From an uncultured Colwellia sp. (GTDB lineage Bacteria; Pseudomonadota; Gammaproteobacteria; Enterobacterales; Alteromonadaceae): a DNA stretch of 64,000 nt. Shown piece after piece: positions 41,876 to 51,481 of this stretch; within the stretch, counting starts at the first letter, position 1, and each line of letters begins with the position of its first letter. The notes under the pieces were generated by a model that saw only the letters and a list, made by a program, of their open reading frames with translations, did no database searches and was not told where the DNA came from. The position numbers were made by a program, and so were the translations under genes. The stretch covers positions 1 through 64,000 of the forward strand of contig CAJXWZ010000011.1 of NCBI GenBank assembly GCA_913062815.1, read 5' to 3'.

Positions 41876-42994
41876 TTATAAAGATAAAGTTTTCAATATG
41901 TCTATTGCTGGTTGATAATCTGGCTTAGAAGCTAATAAGTGTTCAATAGTGCTCTTTGCCTCTTGCTCTTTACCCAATTTAATTTGGGTAGAAGCAATTT
42001 TCATATCTAGCATAGGATTGTTAATAGCGTCTTGAGCGATTAGCATTAACGTTAATGCATTTTCAAAATGATTATTATTTTCAGCTACTTTTAAATAGTA
42101 AAAACCGTACATCCCCGCTAATGCAATATGATATTGCTCTTGATTACTGGCCAATTCATCTGCTACAGACTTATCACCAGCTAAGAGCTTTGCAATCATT
42201 GCCATAGTTTTATCTTCCAGATCTTGCTCAGCACTTACAGGCTTCAACCCTAATGATTTAACAAGCTCTGTGGCAACAGCAACAGTTGAGGTTGGGTTTT
42301 GTCCGGTAATCAAACGCTCATCAATGGCTACATGACTTAGCATAATTTCACTAGATTGAAAGATGGCACCGCGCTCAGCTAATTTATCTTCAAGCATAAA
42401 TTCAAAGTGTTTAAGCCATTTTTGACCAAATAGCTTTTCTTCTTTATTGGTAAAACCATTGATTGCTTTATTGGCAATTAAATAACTACCGTCTTTGAGT
42501 TTCACATCCACTAAAGCTGCCGGACCATGACACACAGCAGCAACCGTGCCTTGTGCTTGGTATACATTCGCAATGAATGATTGCAGCGCTTCATCTTTTG
42601 GCAAATCGAACATGGCTCCTTTACCGCCAACGATAAATATTCCGTCGTAGGTTTTAGCATCAAGATTTTCGGTTGCTATAGTATTATTTAACTTTGCCAT
42701 AATAGCGTCATCTGCTAACACACTGGCATTGTAAGATTTACTGGGATCGTACTTATCAGCTTCAACAGCTCCGCCCTTTGGACTCGCTATGTCTACAGCA
42801 ATGCCATTTGACTTAAATATTGCGTAGGCTTTAGCAAATTCGTCAAATTCATACCCTGGTTTCTCTTGACCTTGCTGCTGACCATAGCTACTAACAATCA
42901 TGACAACTTTCTTGTTTGCACTATCAGCACTGACTTGCACCGACACTAGCAGTAAAACGACTAAAGTAATAAATTTATGTAAACTATTTTTCAT
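41876..42994 (-). CDS. secreted DJ-1/PfpI (Hsp31-like) protein with C-terminal helical/TPR-like extension
   Basis: Signal peptide MKNSLHKFITLVVLLLVSVQVSA; GIFIVGGKGAMFDLP; VAAVCHGPAALV (nucleophile elbow Cys). Confidence 0.88.
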   Translation of the reverse strand: MKNSLHKFITLVVLLLVSVQVSADSANKKVVMIVSSYGQQQGQEKPGYEFDEFAKAYAIFKSNGIAVDIASPKGGAVEADKYDPSKSYNASVLADDAIMAKLNNTIATENLDAKTYDGIFIVGGKGAMFDLPKDEALQSFIANVYQAQGTVAAVCHGPAALVDVKLKDGSYLIANKAINGFTNKEEKLFGQKWLKHFEFMLEDKLAERGAIFQSSEIMLSHVAIDERLITGQNPTSTVAVATELVKSLGLKPVSAEQDLEDKTMAMIAKLLAGDKSVADELASNQEQYHIALAGMYGFYYLKVAENNNHFENALTLMLIAQDAINNPMLDMKIASTQIKLGKEQEAKSTIEHLLASKPDYQPAIDILKTLSL

Positions 42995-43032
42995 TGTTAT
43001 TCTCCTTAATAATTGCATTTATAATGTCAAAT

Positions 43033-43056
43033 CAGTTGTGAAACGAATGTGAAAAA
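43033..43056 (+). promoter_or_regulatory. predicted response regulator site A
   Basis: CAGTTGTGAAACGAATGTGAAAAA: TGTGAA-N5-TGTGAA direct repeat. Confidence 0.65.
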
Positions 43057-43070
43057 TCAAACGATAAATA

Positions 43071-45554
43071 TTAAGTACTCGACATTAACTCTCTCACTGA
43101 GCTACGTAGATTGGCTCTACTTGCGTACACGCCTAAACCTGTAATTACCGATAAAATAAGCGCTAAGGTTAGCGTCAGCCAAACAAAGTTGGGCTGATAC
43201 GTTAATGAAAACTGAGATTGATAGATCAACAACCCAGCAATATAGGTACCTAAAATAGCGCCTATAGCGGTAATGCTTGCGGTGACCAACCACTCAATAA
43301 CATTAAGCTTTAAGCAAGTCGCTCGAGAAAAACCAAAACTCATAATGATACTATTTTTTTTCTTCTCTTTAGACTCTAATGCATTGATAGAGGCCAGAAT
43401 AACAACGCCCGCAAGTAAAACGATCATCAATGAAAAGCCGCTAATCACTTTAGTTATCATGGCCAAAGTATTATCAAATAACTGCGTAATTTCCTTTAAC
43501 GACACCATGCGAAGCGTTGGGTACTTTTGCCATAAAGGCGCTAGCAATGACCATTGGTCATCATCAATTTCTAAGCTGGCCATATTATATTGTGGCGCTT
43601 GAATATGCGTTAGCGCTGTTGCCGGCATTTGCACCCAAAAGGTAATTGAACCAGCTCCCGGTTTAAATTCATGACTCGCCGTAATTTCAAACTTATAGCG
43701 TTGATGATTGATGAAAAATGTTAACCAATCACCTAGCTTTAACCCTAAATCTGTCATCACTTCTTGCTCTACTGATATTTGTTGCCACTGTACGCTATCT
43801 TGCTGCCACCATTGGCCATCAACTAGCGCATTATTTTCTGGTATTGACTGACTCCAATGAAGTCGTATCGCTTGACTAAAGGTTGATAAACTATCACTTG
43901 GCTTTTCACTAAATTCAGTTAACGATTGTTCGTTCACCTCAACCAACTTAGCGTGCATATAAGGTTTTATTTGGCGTACATTGACATCCTCCTCTATCGC
44001 CCAACGCTCAACATAGTCCATTTGTGTTTTGCTGGCTTGAGAGATAAAGACATTCCCATCGTGTTGACGTTGATACGAAGACATAGTGGCGCCAAGATCT
44101 TTAAGTAACATTAAAGTAAAAAGTAGTAAAAACGCACATAACCCTACACCCAATATTTGTGTGCTTTTACTGATCAGCCGTTGTTTCATCATAAACAGCG
44201 TAAAAGGAATCAGTCCAGACACCTGCTGGGTCATTTTTTCTCCCAATGTTAAACCAGCCCAACTGATAAATATCATGAGGGCAATAGTAAGTGCGACGGC
44301 GGTTACCATCATAAAAGTTAATAAGCCATTGTCTGAATAGCCAAATGCAATACCAAACAGTACTAACACACTACTGAGTTTGCTTAGCCAATGATTCAGC
44401 CCTTTATTATTGCCGGAAAATTGTTTTGCCACGGAGCTATTGTATAAAGCCAACCAGACCGGCATATGAAAAATGGCAAAAATTCCAACAACAGCACATA
44501 TAGGTTTAATTGCCGAAAAGATATCCCATTGCCAAGTCAACTCAGTAAAAGTTTCACTCAAAAAATTAATGACAGCATAGTGAAACACTGTCGAAAGTAC
44601 TAAAACAACAGGAAGCAGCAATACAATGCCAATAAACCACTTGAATATAGATACTTGAATACCCGTGCGTTTAGATGCACCTAAACTCATGCATACCGCA
44701 GTGAAGTATTGATCTTTTTTCATATGGACTTGAGCGAGCTGTTCTATTGCAATTGCCGCCATGAAAAATAAGATAATGGACGCTAGTCCCATGAAATTTT
44801 CAGTTCTTTGCCAAAAAAGTGCTAAAGGATGCTTACCTTGTTTATGCAATACTTGTGCAGCAGGTAAGTGTTGTTGCTGCCAGTTAATCAGTGCCGCTAT
44901 TTGCTCTGGGTCAGCAGCAAGTAGATAGCGATATTGGATAAGATCTGCAGCAAAATTAAGCGCTTGCATATCCTTTGTATTTATCATTGCACGCATAGCA
45001 ACACTATGCCCTTCCATTAGTCTGTCGGGCTCATGCTGTAATACTCGAGTGACTAAAAAATACTGATCACCTACGAGTAATGTCTCGCCCACAGTGATTG
45101 ATAAACTTGCCAGTAGCCTAGCATCTAACCAAATGTGCCCTAGCTCAGGGCCAGACTTTGTTACCTGTCCTTCATCTTGTATTGCCTTTGAGGTCAATAA
45201 TTCGCCTTGCAAAGGATAGCGGCTATCAACGGCTTTAAGTTGTGCTTCTTGCCATTGACCTTGATGAGTAAACATGGTTTTAATTTGCTGAGTCACCACA
45301 ATGTTACTTGCTAAGGTTGTAACCACACTATATTGCTGAGCTGATAATGCTTGTTTCTGACTGATAACAGCATCTGCGCCTAATAGCCCTTGTAAATTAT
45401 GCTGTAAGTAATTTTGAATGCTATCGCTTGATTGGCTTAACGTCACAATAAATAGTAATAATACCCCTTGAACCCAGCGTAATAGTCTTTGGTGTGCCTG
45501 TTTATGTTCTTGCTGATAAAATTGCCATGCAAGTTTGCTATTATTTATGAACAT
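43071..45554 (-). CDS. ABC transporter permease, FtsX/MacB-like (large)
   Basis: Many hydrophobic segments; VVILASINALESKEKKKNSIIMSFGFSRATCLKLNVIEWLVTASITAIGAILG; adjacent ATPase. Confidence 0.9.
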   Translation of the reverse strand: MFINNSKLAWQFYQQEHKQAHQRLLRWVQGVLLLFIVTLSQSSDSIQNYLQHNLQGLLGADAVISQKQALSAQQYSVVTTLASNIVVTQQIKTMFTHQGQWQEAQLKAVDSRYPLQGELLTSKAIQDEGQVTKSGPELGHIWLDARLLASLSITVGETLLVGDQYFLVTRVLQHEPDRLMEGHSVAMRAMINTKDMQALNFAADLIQYRYLLAADPEQIAALINWQQQHLPAAQVLHKQGKHPLALFWQRTENFMGLASIILFFMAAIAIEQLAQVHMKKDQYFTAVCMSLGASKRTGIQVSIFKWFIGIVLLLPVVLVLSTVFHYAVINFLSETFTELTWQWDIFSAIKPICAVVGIFAIFHMPVWLALYNSSVAKQFSGNNKGLNHWLSKLSSVLVLFGIAFGYSDNGLLTFMMVTAVALTIALMIFISWAGLTLGEKMTQQVSGLIPFTLFMMKQRLISKSTQILGVGLCAFLLLFTLMLLKDLGATMSSYQRQHDGNVFISQASKTQMDYVERWAIEEDVNVRQIKPYMHAKLVEVNEQSLTEFSEKPSDSLSTFSQAIRLHWSQSIPENNALVDGQWWQQDSVQWQQISVEQEVMTDLGLKLGDWLTFFINHQRYKFEITASHEFKPGAGSITFWVQMPATALTHIQAPQYNMASLEIDDDQWSLLAPLWQKYPTLRMVSLKEITQLFDNTLAMITKVISGFSLMIVLLAGVVILASINALESKEKKKNSIIMSFGFSRATCLKLNVIEWLVTASITAIGAILGTYIAGLLIYQSQFSLTYQPNFVWLTLTLALILSVITGLGVYASRANLRSSVRELMSST

Positions 45555-46240
45555 AACATCACCTTAGGGTTGCTATTATTAGGTTGGGTCAGTTTGCCAT
45601 CAGCTAAGGAAAATATTTGTTGCGCTCGACTTGCGAGTTTCTCACTATGAGTCACCATGACCAAACCGGCATTATTCTCGTGGCAGCAGTTTATTAAGAT
45701 ACTGGCAACTTCATTGGCGCTTTTTTGATCAAGGTTCCCTGTCGGTTCATCGGCAAAGATGAATTTTGGTTCAAAGACCAATGCTCTCGCTATGGCAACG
45801 CGTTGTTGCTCTCCACCACTTAATTCACTTGGCTTGTGATTTTTTCTGTGATTTAAACCAACCTTAGCCAACCAATTTTCGGCTTTTACTATCGCCAGCT
45901 TATCGCCGCGTAACTTTAATGGCAAAGCCACATTATGTAGCGCTGTTAACTCTGGTAATAAATGAAATTGTTGAAAGATAAAACCAATATCAGTTCTTAA
46001 ATCATCTAGCGATTTAATTTGATCATTTTTAACGTACTGCCCCTGCCCTGTTGTTGGTTGCTCTAATCCAGACGCCAACATCAGTAAACTTGATTTTCCG
46101 GCGCCAGAAGGGCCAGTTATCGCATAAGACTCCCCTTGATAAATAGAGAGGTTTAACTTGTCGAACAAAGTGATTGTTGAGTCGTTAACTTGAAACGATT
46201 GGCTGATATTTTTTAATTCAATGTAACTAGGCATGAGCAA
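45545..46240 (-). CDS. ABC transporter ATP-binding protein (LolD/MacB-like)
   Basis: [57 protein letters not shown]. Confidence 0.96.
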   Translation of the reverse strand: MLMPSYIELKNISQSFQVNDSTITLFDKLNLSIYQGESYAITGPSGAGKSSLLMLASGLEQPTTGQGQYVKNDQIKSLDDLRTDIGFIFQQFHLLPELTALHNVALPLKLRGDKLAIVKAENWLAKVGLNHRKNHKPSELSGGEQQRVAIARALVFEPKFIFADEPTGNLDQKSANEVASILINCCHENNAGLVMVTHSEKLASRAQQIFSLADGKLTQPNNSNPKVMLCS

Positions 46241-46277
46241 TACTCGTTATGAACAATTGTCAGCAAGTGTAAAGTCA

Positions 46278-46300
46278 CAGTTGTGAAATGGATGTGAAAT
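46278..46300 (+). promoter_or_regulatory. predicted response regulator site B
   Basis: CAGTTGTGAAATGGATGTGAAAT: TGTGAA-N5-TGTGAA. Confidence 0.65.
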
Positions 46301-46336
46301 TATTAGGAACCTTTAAATCAACGCTATCAAAAACGA

Positions 46337-46355
46337 ATTCACAAAGATTTCACAT
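46337..46355 (-). promoter_or_regulatory. predicted response regulator site C (reverse orientation)
   Basis: Minus strand TGTGAAATCTTTGTGAATT: TGTGAA-N5-TGTGAA. Confidence 0.6.
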
Positions 46356-46416
46356 TGCTAGCGTTACGCTAAGTGTTATTCAATTTGGTTACACTCACCC
46401 CATAAAGAGAAAAAAG

Positions 46417-47145
46417 ATGACATATAAACCTTGGTTACTGTTGACTTGCCTTGCTTGCTTTTATAATGCAGAAGTACATGCTAACTCCTCTACAACTAAT
46501 ACACAGCTAAAACAAAAAGTATCTCAAGCAATTACAAAACTTGAGCAAACAAAGAGAAAAAGTTGGAGCTATCAAGTGTCACGTTACGAAAATGAAGAAG
46601 GCGACATAACCAGCAGTATTGAACAATTCATGCCGTTTGATAAAGATAAACAGCAATGGGCTTTAATACGTATCAATGGCGAATCACCAACCAACAAGCA
46701 ATCTAGGAAATTTGCTGAAAAAAAACAAGCACAAGCACAAGAGAGAGAAAAAGGCAGTAATTATTCAGTAAAGTTACGCGAAATAATTCAACAAGACAGT
46801 CTGCAATTGACGTCAGAAAGTAACAGCCACATGCAGATGAGTTTTAATGTGTTCCTAGAAAAACTAGGAAAAGACTCTGTTGGTAAATTACAAGGTAGCT
46901 TGACTTATAATAAGGAATTAGCCTTCATTGAAAATATTACCATAGTCAACAATGACGAATTTTCTCCTATGTTTAGCGCTAATATTACCGATTTAACATT
47001 AACACTCACTTTTATAAATATTAACAATACCGTATTACCACATCGACAAGACATGGAAATGAAAGGAACCTTTGCCTACTTTACCGAAATAGATGAAGTT
47101 TCTACTGATAGTTACTCAAACTACCAATATAAAGGCGATCAATAA
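46417..47145 (+). CDS. hypothetical secreted protein
   Basis: MTYKPWLLLTCLACFYNAEVHANSSTTNTQLKQ; start moved from the listed 46288 because that reading runs through sites B and C. Confidence 0.7.
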   Translation: MTYKPWLLLTCLACFYNAEVHANSSTTNTQLKQKVSQAITKLEQTKRKSWSYQVSRYENEEGDITSSIEQFMPFDKDKQQWALIRINGESPTNKQSRKFAEKKQAQAQEREKGSNYSVKLREIIQQDSLQLTSESNSHMQMSFNVFLEKLGKDSVGKLQGSLTYNKELAFIENITIVNNDEFSPMFSANITDLTLTLTFININNTVLPHRQDMEMKGTFAYFTEIDEVSTDSYSNYQYKGDQ

Positions 47146-47179
47146 AACTCGCGATTGGCTGAGTAGCAGCATAGCGCTG

Positions 47180-48157
47180 CTACTGCTGTTTTTTGTACAT
47201 CATTTGAACTAGATAGCTGCTACTTGAATCGAAATCTTTGTATAGTGGGCTATATTTTCCTGCTAGTTCAGCAGTAACTTGGGACAAAATATTATCGACG
47301 CTCTTACCTTCTTTGTTGCCATTCTCTACTAATTTCCATACTGAGCTCAATAAATTGACATCGCGTATTACCGATTGCACTGTAGTCCCTTTACCGTGAC
47401 CTGTTAAGACAATGGCAGGATCTAGCTTGATAATCGCATTGAGCGTATCAATAAGATGTGGAACATTTCCTCGAGGCGTCATAATGGGTATCCAATCGGA
47501 GTTTACTACATCGCCACCCAATATAATTTTTTGCTTTGGCAACCACATCAATACATCACCAGGCGAATGTCCGTCATTAGCAAAAATAAACTCAACTTCT
47601 ACCTCACCGAACATTCTTTTTTCGCGTTTGGTTAACAGCGTTGTCGGATAAGCAATACTGCTGTTACCTGTTGCACCTTCTGTCATGCGTTCAAAAGCAT
47701 CGACAACTCCTTGTCCGTCCTCTTTCATTGCCGATGTTGATGAAGCTGTCGCTAAAATTTTTGCACCAATATTTGAAAAAGCAGCATTTCCAAGCCAATG
47801 ATCTGCATGGCTGTGCGAATTCACCACCCAGCGAATAGGTTGCTCGGTAACCGACTTTATCGCTTTGATAATTCCTTTACCAATTATCTCCGAAGAGCCA
47901 GTGTCAAATACCAGCACACCGCTTTTAGTTACAACAAAATGACTATTAGAATTCCAACCTTTATTTTCTGCACTAGGTCGACCATAGGAAGGTGAGATAA
48001 TGCTATAAACATTGTCAGCAATGGGTGTCACTGAAAAATTGAACTCTGAACTAACTGCCAATGCGCTACTAATGAATAATGTAAAGAGACCGAAATATTG
48101 CAAAACTCGTTTTGTTATTTTTAACATGACTTTCTTAAACTCTGATTTAGAAAACAT
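47180..48157 (-). CDS. secreted MBL-fold metallohydrolase
   Basis: WVVNSHSHADHWLGNAAF; ANDGHSPGDVLMWLPKQKIILGGDVV; ALTGHGK-like VLTGHGKGT. Confidence 0.88.
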   Translation of the reverse strand: MFSKSEFKKVMLKITKRVLQYFGLFTLFISSALAVSSEFNFSVTPIADNVYSIISPSYGRPSAENKGWNSNSHFVVTKSGVLVFDTGSSEIIGKGIIKAIKSVTEQPIRWVVNSHSHADHWLGNAAFSNIGAKILATASSTSAMKEDGQGVVDAFERMTEGATGNSSIAYPTTLLTKREKRMFGEVEVEFIFANDGHSPGDVLMWLPKQKIILGGDVVNSDWIPIMTPRGNVPHLIDTLNAIIKLDPAIVLTGHGKGTTVQSVIRDVNLLSSVWKLVENGNKEGKSVDNILSQVTAELAGKYSPLYKDFDSSSSYLVQMMYKKQQ

Positions 48158-48318
48158 TAAATCACCAAAACATACTTTGGTGATGAATTTTCCCTTTTAT
48201 AGCAAAGCATGATTTTAAAATGAACGCCTTTGAGATGAATTGTTGAATTATTAGGTTGAAACATAAGTTACCCCCTGACTTCTTCTTTACTAATTAAAAT
48301 TGTCGCTAAGTAAAAAAA

Positions 48319-49257
48319 CTATGGTTGATGACTTTTTTGATAAAACCCCAATAACTGTTGATGTAAAATGTCATTATGAAAGTCTGGGCCGTGATCTGAA
48401 CCAGCAATAACAGTGAAATCGGTCGGTGCATCGCAGTTTTGATAGAAGTAACTAATGGACTCATCGCCAACTTCATCACTGGTAAGATCAAAAGGTAGTG
48501 TTATAAACGGGGTTAGCTCACACCGATTAAACGCTACCCAGCGAGCGATAGCCTCATCGGCTGAAATATAGCCATGTGACTCGTCTCCTTCGAAAGGTAC
48601 GGTTGTATCGCCGGTAGCATGTAAATGATGAATAGCGACATTTCCGGCTAAAGAACAACTGTTAAGTTCAGATCTAAGGTTTCCTGCTAAAGTATATATG
48701 GCAGTAACATGTTCGGGTATTTCACACGCTAACCTATTAGCCATAAAACCACCATTTGACCAGCCAAATATAAAGACATTATTAGCATCCACTTTATAAT
48801 CCGATACTACTTTAGCGATTAATGCGCTAATAAAACTCACATCATCAATATGTGGTATTGCATAAGTTTCATCATGTGCATTCCAAGTTGACACCCCATC
48901 ATCTCGAATAATCGCATTTGGAAAAGCACCAATAAAACCATGTTGTTTGATGAAGTCTCTAAAGTTAAACCGATCTACTGTTTCGTCCGCTCGCCTGCCG
49001 CTACCATGCAGAACTATAAACAAAGGTGAATTTTCTTCAATTAGCGCGGGTGCGTTTAAAATAAAATGACGCTCGTTTGAATAGTTATCAGGCATATCTA
49101 GCGCAATACATGTTTCATTAACCGCAAGTAGTCCACAGGTATAAGCTATTGGAGGGGGTAAATTGGATTCAGTAGTAGGCGAATCACTGCCTCCACAAGC
49201 AGATATAAACGATATTATAATAAAAATAATTAGTGGCTTGCGGCTATAATCTGTCAT
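48319..49257 (-). CDS. PHB depolymerase/feruloyl esterase-like alpha/beta hydrolase lipoprotein
   Basis: Lipobox IIISFISACGG; FIVLHGSGRRADETVDRF; FGWSNGGFMANRLACEIPE; HLHATGDTTVPFEG. Confidence 0.82.
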   Translation of the reverse strand: MTDYSRKPLIIFIIISFISACGGSDSPTTESNLPPPIAYTCGLLAVNETCIALDMPDNYSNERHFILNAPALIEENSPLFIVLHGSGRRADETVDRFNFRDFIKQHGFIGAFPNAIIRDDGVSTWNAHDETYAIPHIDDVSFISALIAKVVSDYKVDANNVFIFGWSNGGFMANRLACEIPEHVTAIYTLAGNLRSELNSCSLAGNVAIHHLHATGDTTVPFEGDESHGYISADEAIARWVAFNRCELTPFITLPFDLTSDEVGDESISYFYQNCDAPTDFTVIAGSDHGPDFHNDILHQQLLGFYQKSHQP

Positions 49258-49430
49258 CTCAATTACCTACTATTGTTTATATTTCAAGCATATTAATTGA
49301 AGTGTAAACTTAGCATGGTGTCAATAGTTTAGAAAATAACATGCCAAATATTCAATATTGAGCATCGCATACAATCATCAACATAGTTTGCTCGTGTCTA
49401 ACTATTAGACACGAGCACTTTGACAAACCG

Positions 49431-50231
49431 TTATATTGTAAATATCTGCTTTGATGATGCTAATTGATATTTAAGTAAATAGTCAGCTATAGCGCCAAAT
49501 GAAGTCGTTCTAATCTTGCCTTTATGATCTTTAGTACGAATGCCCTCTGCAAACATACTACCTAACGCTAATTTGAATCGACTAACCTTGACTGTCTGTG
49601 GCTCAAAGTAAGCTTTGGCATTCGCTTTCAGCTGTTTCATGTTTGTAGTTTGATAAATTGCTGAATTAATAATATTCAGGGTATGCTCAGTGCAATTTTG
49701 ATATTCATTGTTAAATGGATTAGCTACCAACGAATATCTAGGGTTATGAAGTAATTCACTTTTACCACTAGCGATCACTTCAATAATTTTATTTTGTAAT
49801 GCCGGTGTAGGGATAATAATTCCCGCTTTTAACTCGTGTACTCCCCAAAAGAAATCTACTGGATAGTCGACGACTAACGAACTGACATCACCATCTTTCG
49901 CATCTTGATAAAGATTATGAATTGCATACCCCTTAACTTTTCTGCCATCGTTTAAAGTGATTTCTGAATAGACGGCAATGGCAGTATGGGTAAACTCAAT
50001 CCCTTTGGGCAACTTATCTTTTGGTTGCCCTACTCTGGCAATAATAAAGGCTCTAGCACCATGTTTGGCAGCATACTTTTCAACATTTTTAGCGAAAACT
50101 TTTACTTCTTCTGCGGTGAATTTAGACTCCGTTGCTTGGTTACTCCCTGCAGTGGAAATATTTGAAACTAAACACAATAAAAATATTAATATGAACTTTT
50201 GCATTTTGAACTCCTTAATTATTATTCCCAA
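49431..50231 (-). CDS. DUF2145 family secreted protein
   Basis: ARAFIIARVGQPKDKLPKGIEFTHTAIAVYSEITLNDGRKVKGYAIHNLYQD; NEYQNCTEHTLNIINSA. Confidence 0.78.
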   Translation of the reverse strand: MGIIIKEFKMQKFILIFLLCLVSNISTAGSNQATESKFTAEEVKVFAKNVEKYAAKHGARAFIIARVGQPKDKLPKGIEFTHTAIAVYSEITLNDGRKVKGYAIHNLYQDAKDGDVSSLVVDYPVDFFWGVHELKAGIIIPTPALQNKIIEVIASGKSELLHNPRYSLVANPFNNEYQNCTEHTLNIINSAIYQTTNMKQLKANAKAYFEPQTVKVSRFKLALGSMFAEGIRTKDHKGKIRTTSFGAIADYLLKYQLASSKQIFTI

Positions 50232-50246
50232 TGGTAAACAAGTGAT

Positions 50247-50609
50247 CTACTGCTTATCTTTCATCACTTGGTCTGGCGCTCTGTCTACCGTAATGGTAAT
50301 TTCAGTTACTTCTAGTTCAATTTTTTTCGCATGCTTAACTTGCGTTGCTTTGCTTGATGCTACTTTTGATAAGCCTTCGCTCATTTCAATACTCGCTGCG
50401 CCTGCACTCAATGCAACACTCCCTGCAACAACTAATGGCACGGCAACCGCTGCGCTCGCAACTTGAGCACTTCCTTTAACGCCATGAGATAGCGCTAAAG
50501 CTGAATGCTTACTCGCTTTGCCTGAGTGATTTGTTGATGGCTCTGCAAACGTTGTCATTGAAGTTAATAGAACGCTTACACAAGTTAAATAAGATAATGT
50601 TTTCATAAT
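50247..50609 (-). CDS. small secreted Ala/Ser/Val-rich hypothetical protein
   Basis: MKTLSYLTCVSVLLTSMTTFAEPSTNHSGKASKHSALALSHGVKGSAQVASAAVAVPLVVAGS. Confidence 0.65.
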   Translation of the reverse strand: MMKTLSYLTCVSVLLTSMTTFAEPSTNHSGKASKHSALALSHGVKGSAQVASAAVAVPLVVAGSVALSAGAASIEMSEGLSKVASSKATQVKHAKKIELEVTEITITVDRAPDQVMKDKQ

Positions 50610-50734
50610 ATTTTCCTTAATAGTTAATTCGCTATCTACAATATTACCAAGCATCTAAATTGTAAACCAAATCGTTTGATGTATCAGGAAAAACAACTTA
50701 AAGTATTACATATTAATACTTAACGGTTAGATTA

Positions 50735-51472
50735 ATGAGCCAAATAAAACAAATTACCAATACTTTAAAGCAGCTGCTAAAACAACATAAGGTAACTTAC
50801 CGTATGATTGCCAATGAGCTAGCCATGAGTGAAGCAAACATCAAACGCGTATTTGCCACTAATAGCTTCTCTTTAGAGCGATTAGAGCAAGTGTGTAACA
50901 TTCTTAATTTAACCTTATCCGATTTGTTTTCGCTTTCAGAAAAACAGCAACAACAATTAACAGAGTTAACCTTAGAGCAAGAAAACGAACTCATAGACAA
51001 CCCTAAGCTGTTATTAGTTGCCGTATGCGTAAGAGACTATTGGCGATTCGAAGAAATTATCGAGCACTATGATATTGAAATTCATGAATGCATTCGCTTA
51101 ATGGCGAAGCTTGATAAAATAAAGCTTATTCAATTGTTGCCTAATAACAATTACAAGTTACTAATTGCCCAAGATTTTCGATGGATTAAGAATGGGCCGC
51201 TAGAACGCTTCATGGAAAAAGAAGTATTAAACCGTTTTATGGCAAGTAGTTTTGATGGCGAAGATTGCTTTCGTTTTTATTTGCGGGGTAGATATTCAAA
51301 CGCTTCTATAGGCATAATTCAAAGAAAGTTAAACCAAATTACCAAAGAAGCCGCCGAATTAAATATTGAAGATAGTGACTTACCACTGGTAAAAAGAAAA
51401 CATATGGGTATGCTGTTTGCTATGAGGCCATGGGAACTCTCACTTTTTGAACAGTTCAGAAAACAACAATAA
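50735..51472 (+). CDS. XRE-type HTH transcriptional regulator
   Basis: LLKQHKVTYRMIANELAMSEANIKRVFATNSFSLERLEQVCNILNLTLSDLFSL. Confidence 0.88.
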   Translation: MSQIKQITNTLKQLLKQHKVTYRMIANELAMSEANIKRVFATNSFSLERLEQVCNILNLTLSDLFSLSEKQQQQLTELTLEQENELIDNPKLLLVAVCVRDYWRFEEIIEHYDIEIHECIRLMAKLDKIKLIQLLPNNNYKLLIAQDFRWIKNGPLERFMEKEVLNRFMASSFDGEDCFRFYLRGRYSNASIGIIQRKLNQITKEAAELNIEDSDLPLVKRKHMGMLFAMRPWELSLFEQFRKQQ

Positions 51473-51481
51473 GGAAAAGGA

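Noticed and set aside
46288-46416. N-terminal 43 codons of the listed 46288-47145 ORF
   Set aside because: Overlaps the repeated TGTGAA sites and precedes a clear signal peptide starting at 46417, so it is treated as promoter DNA
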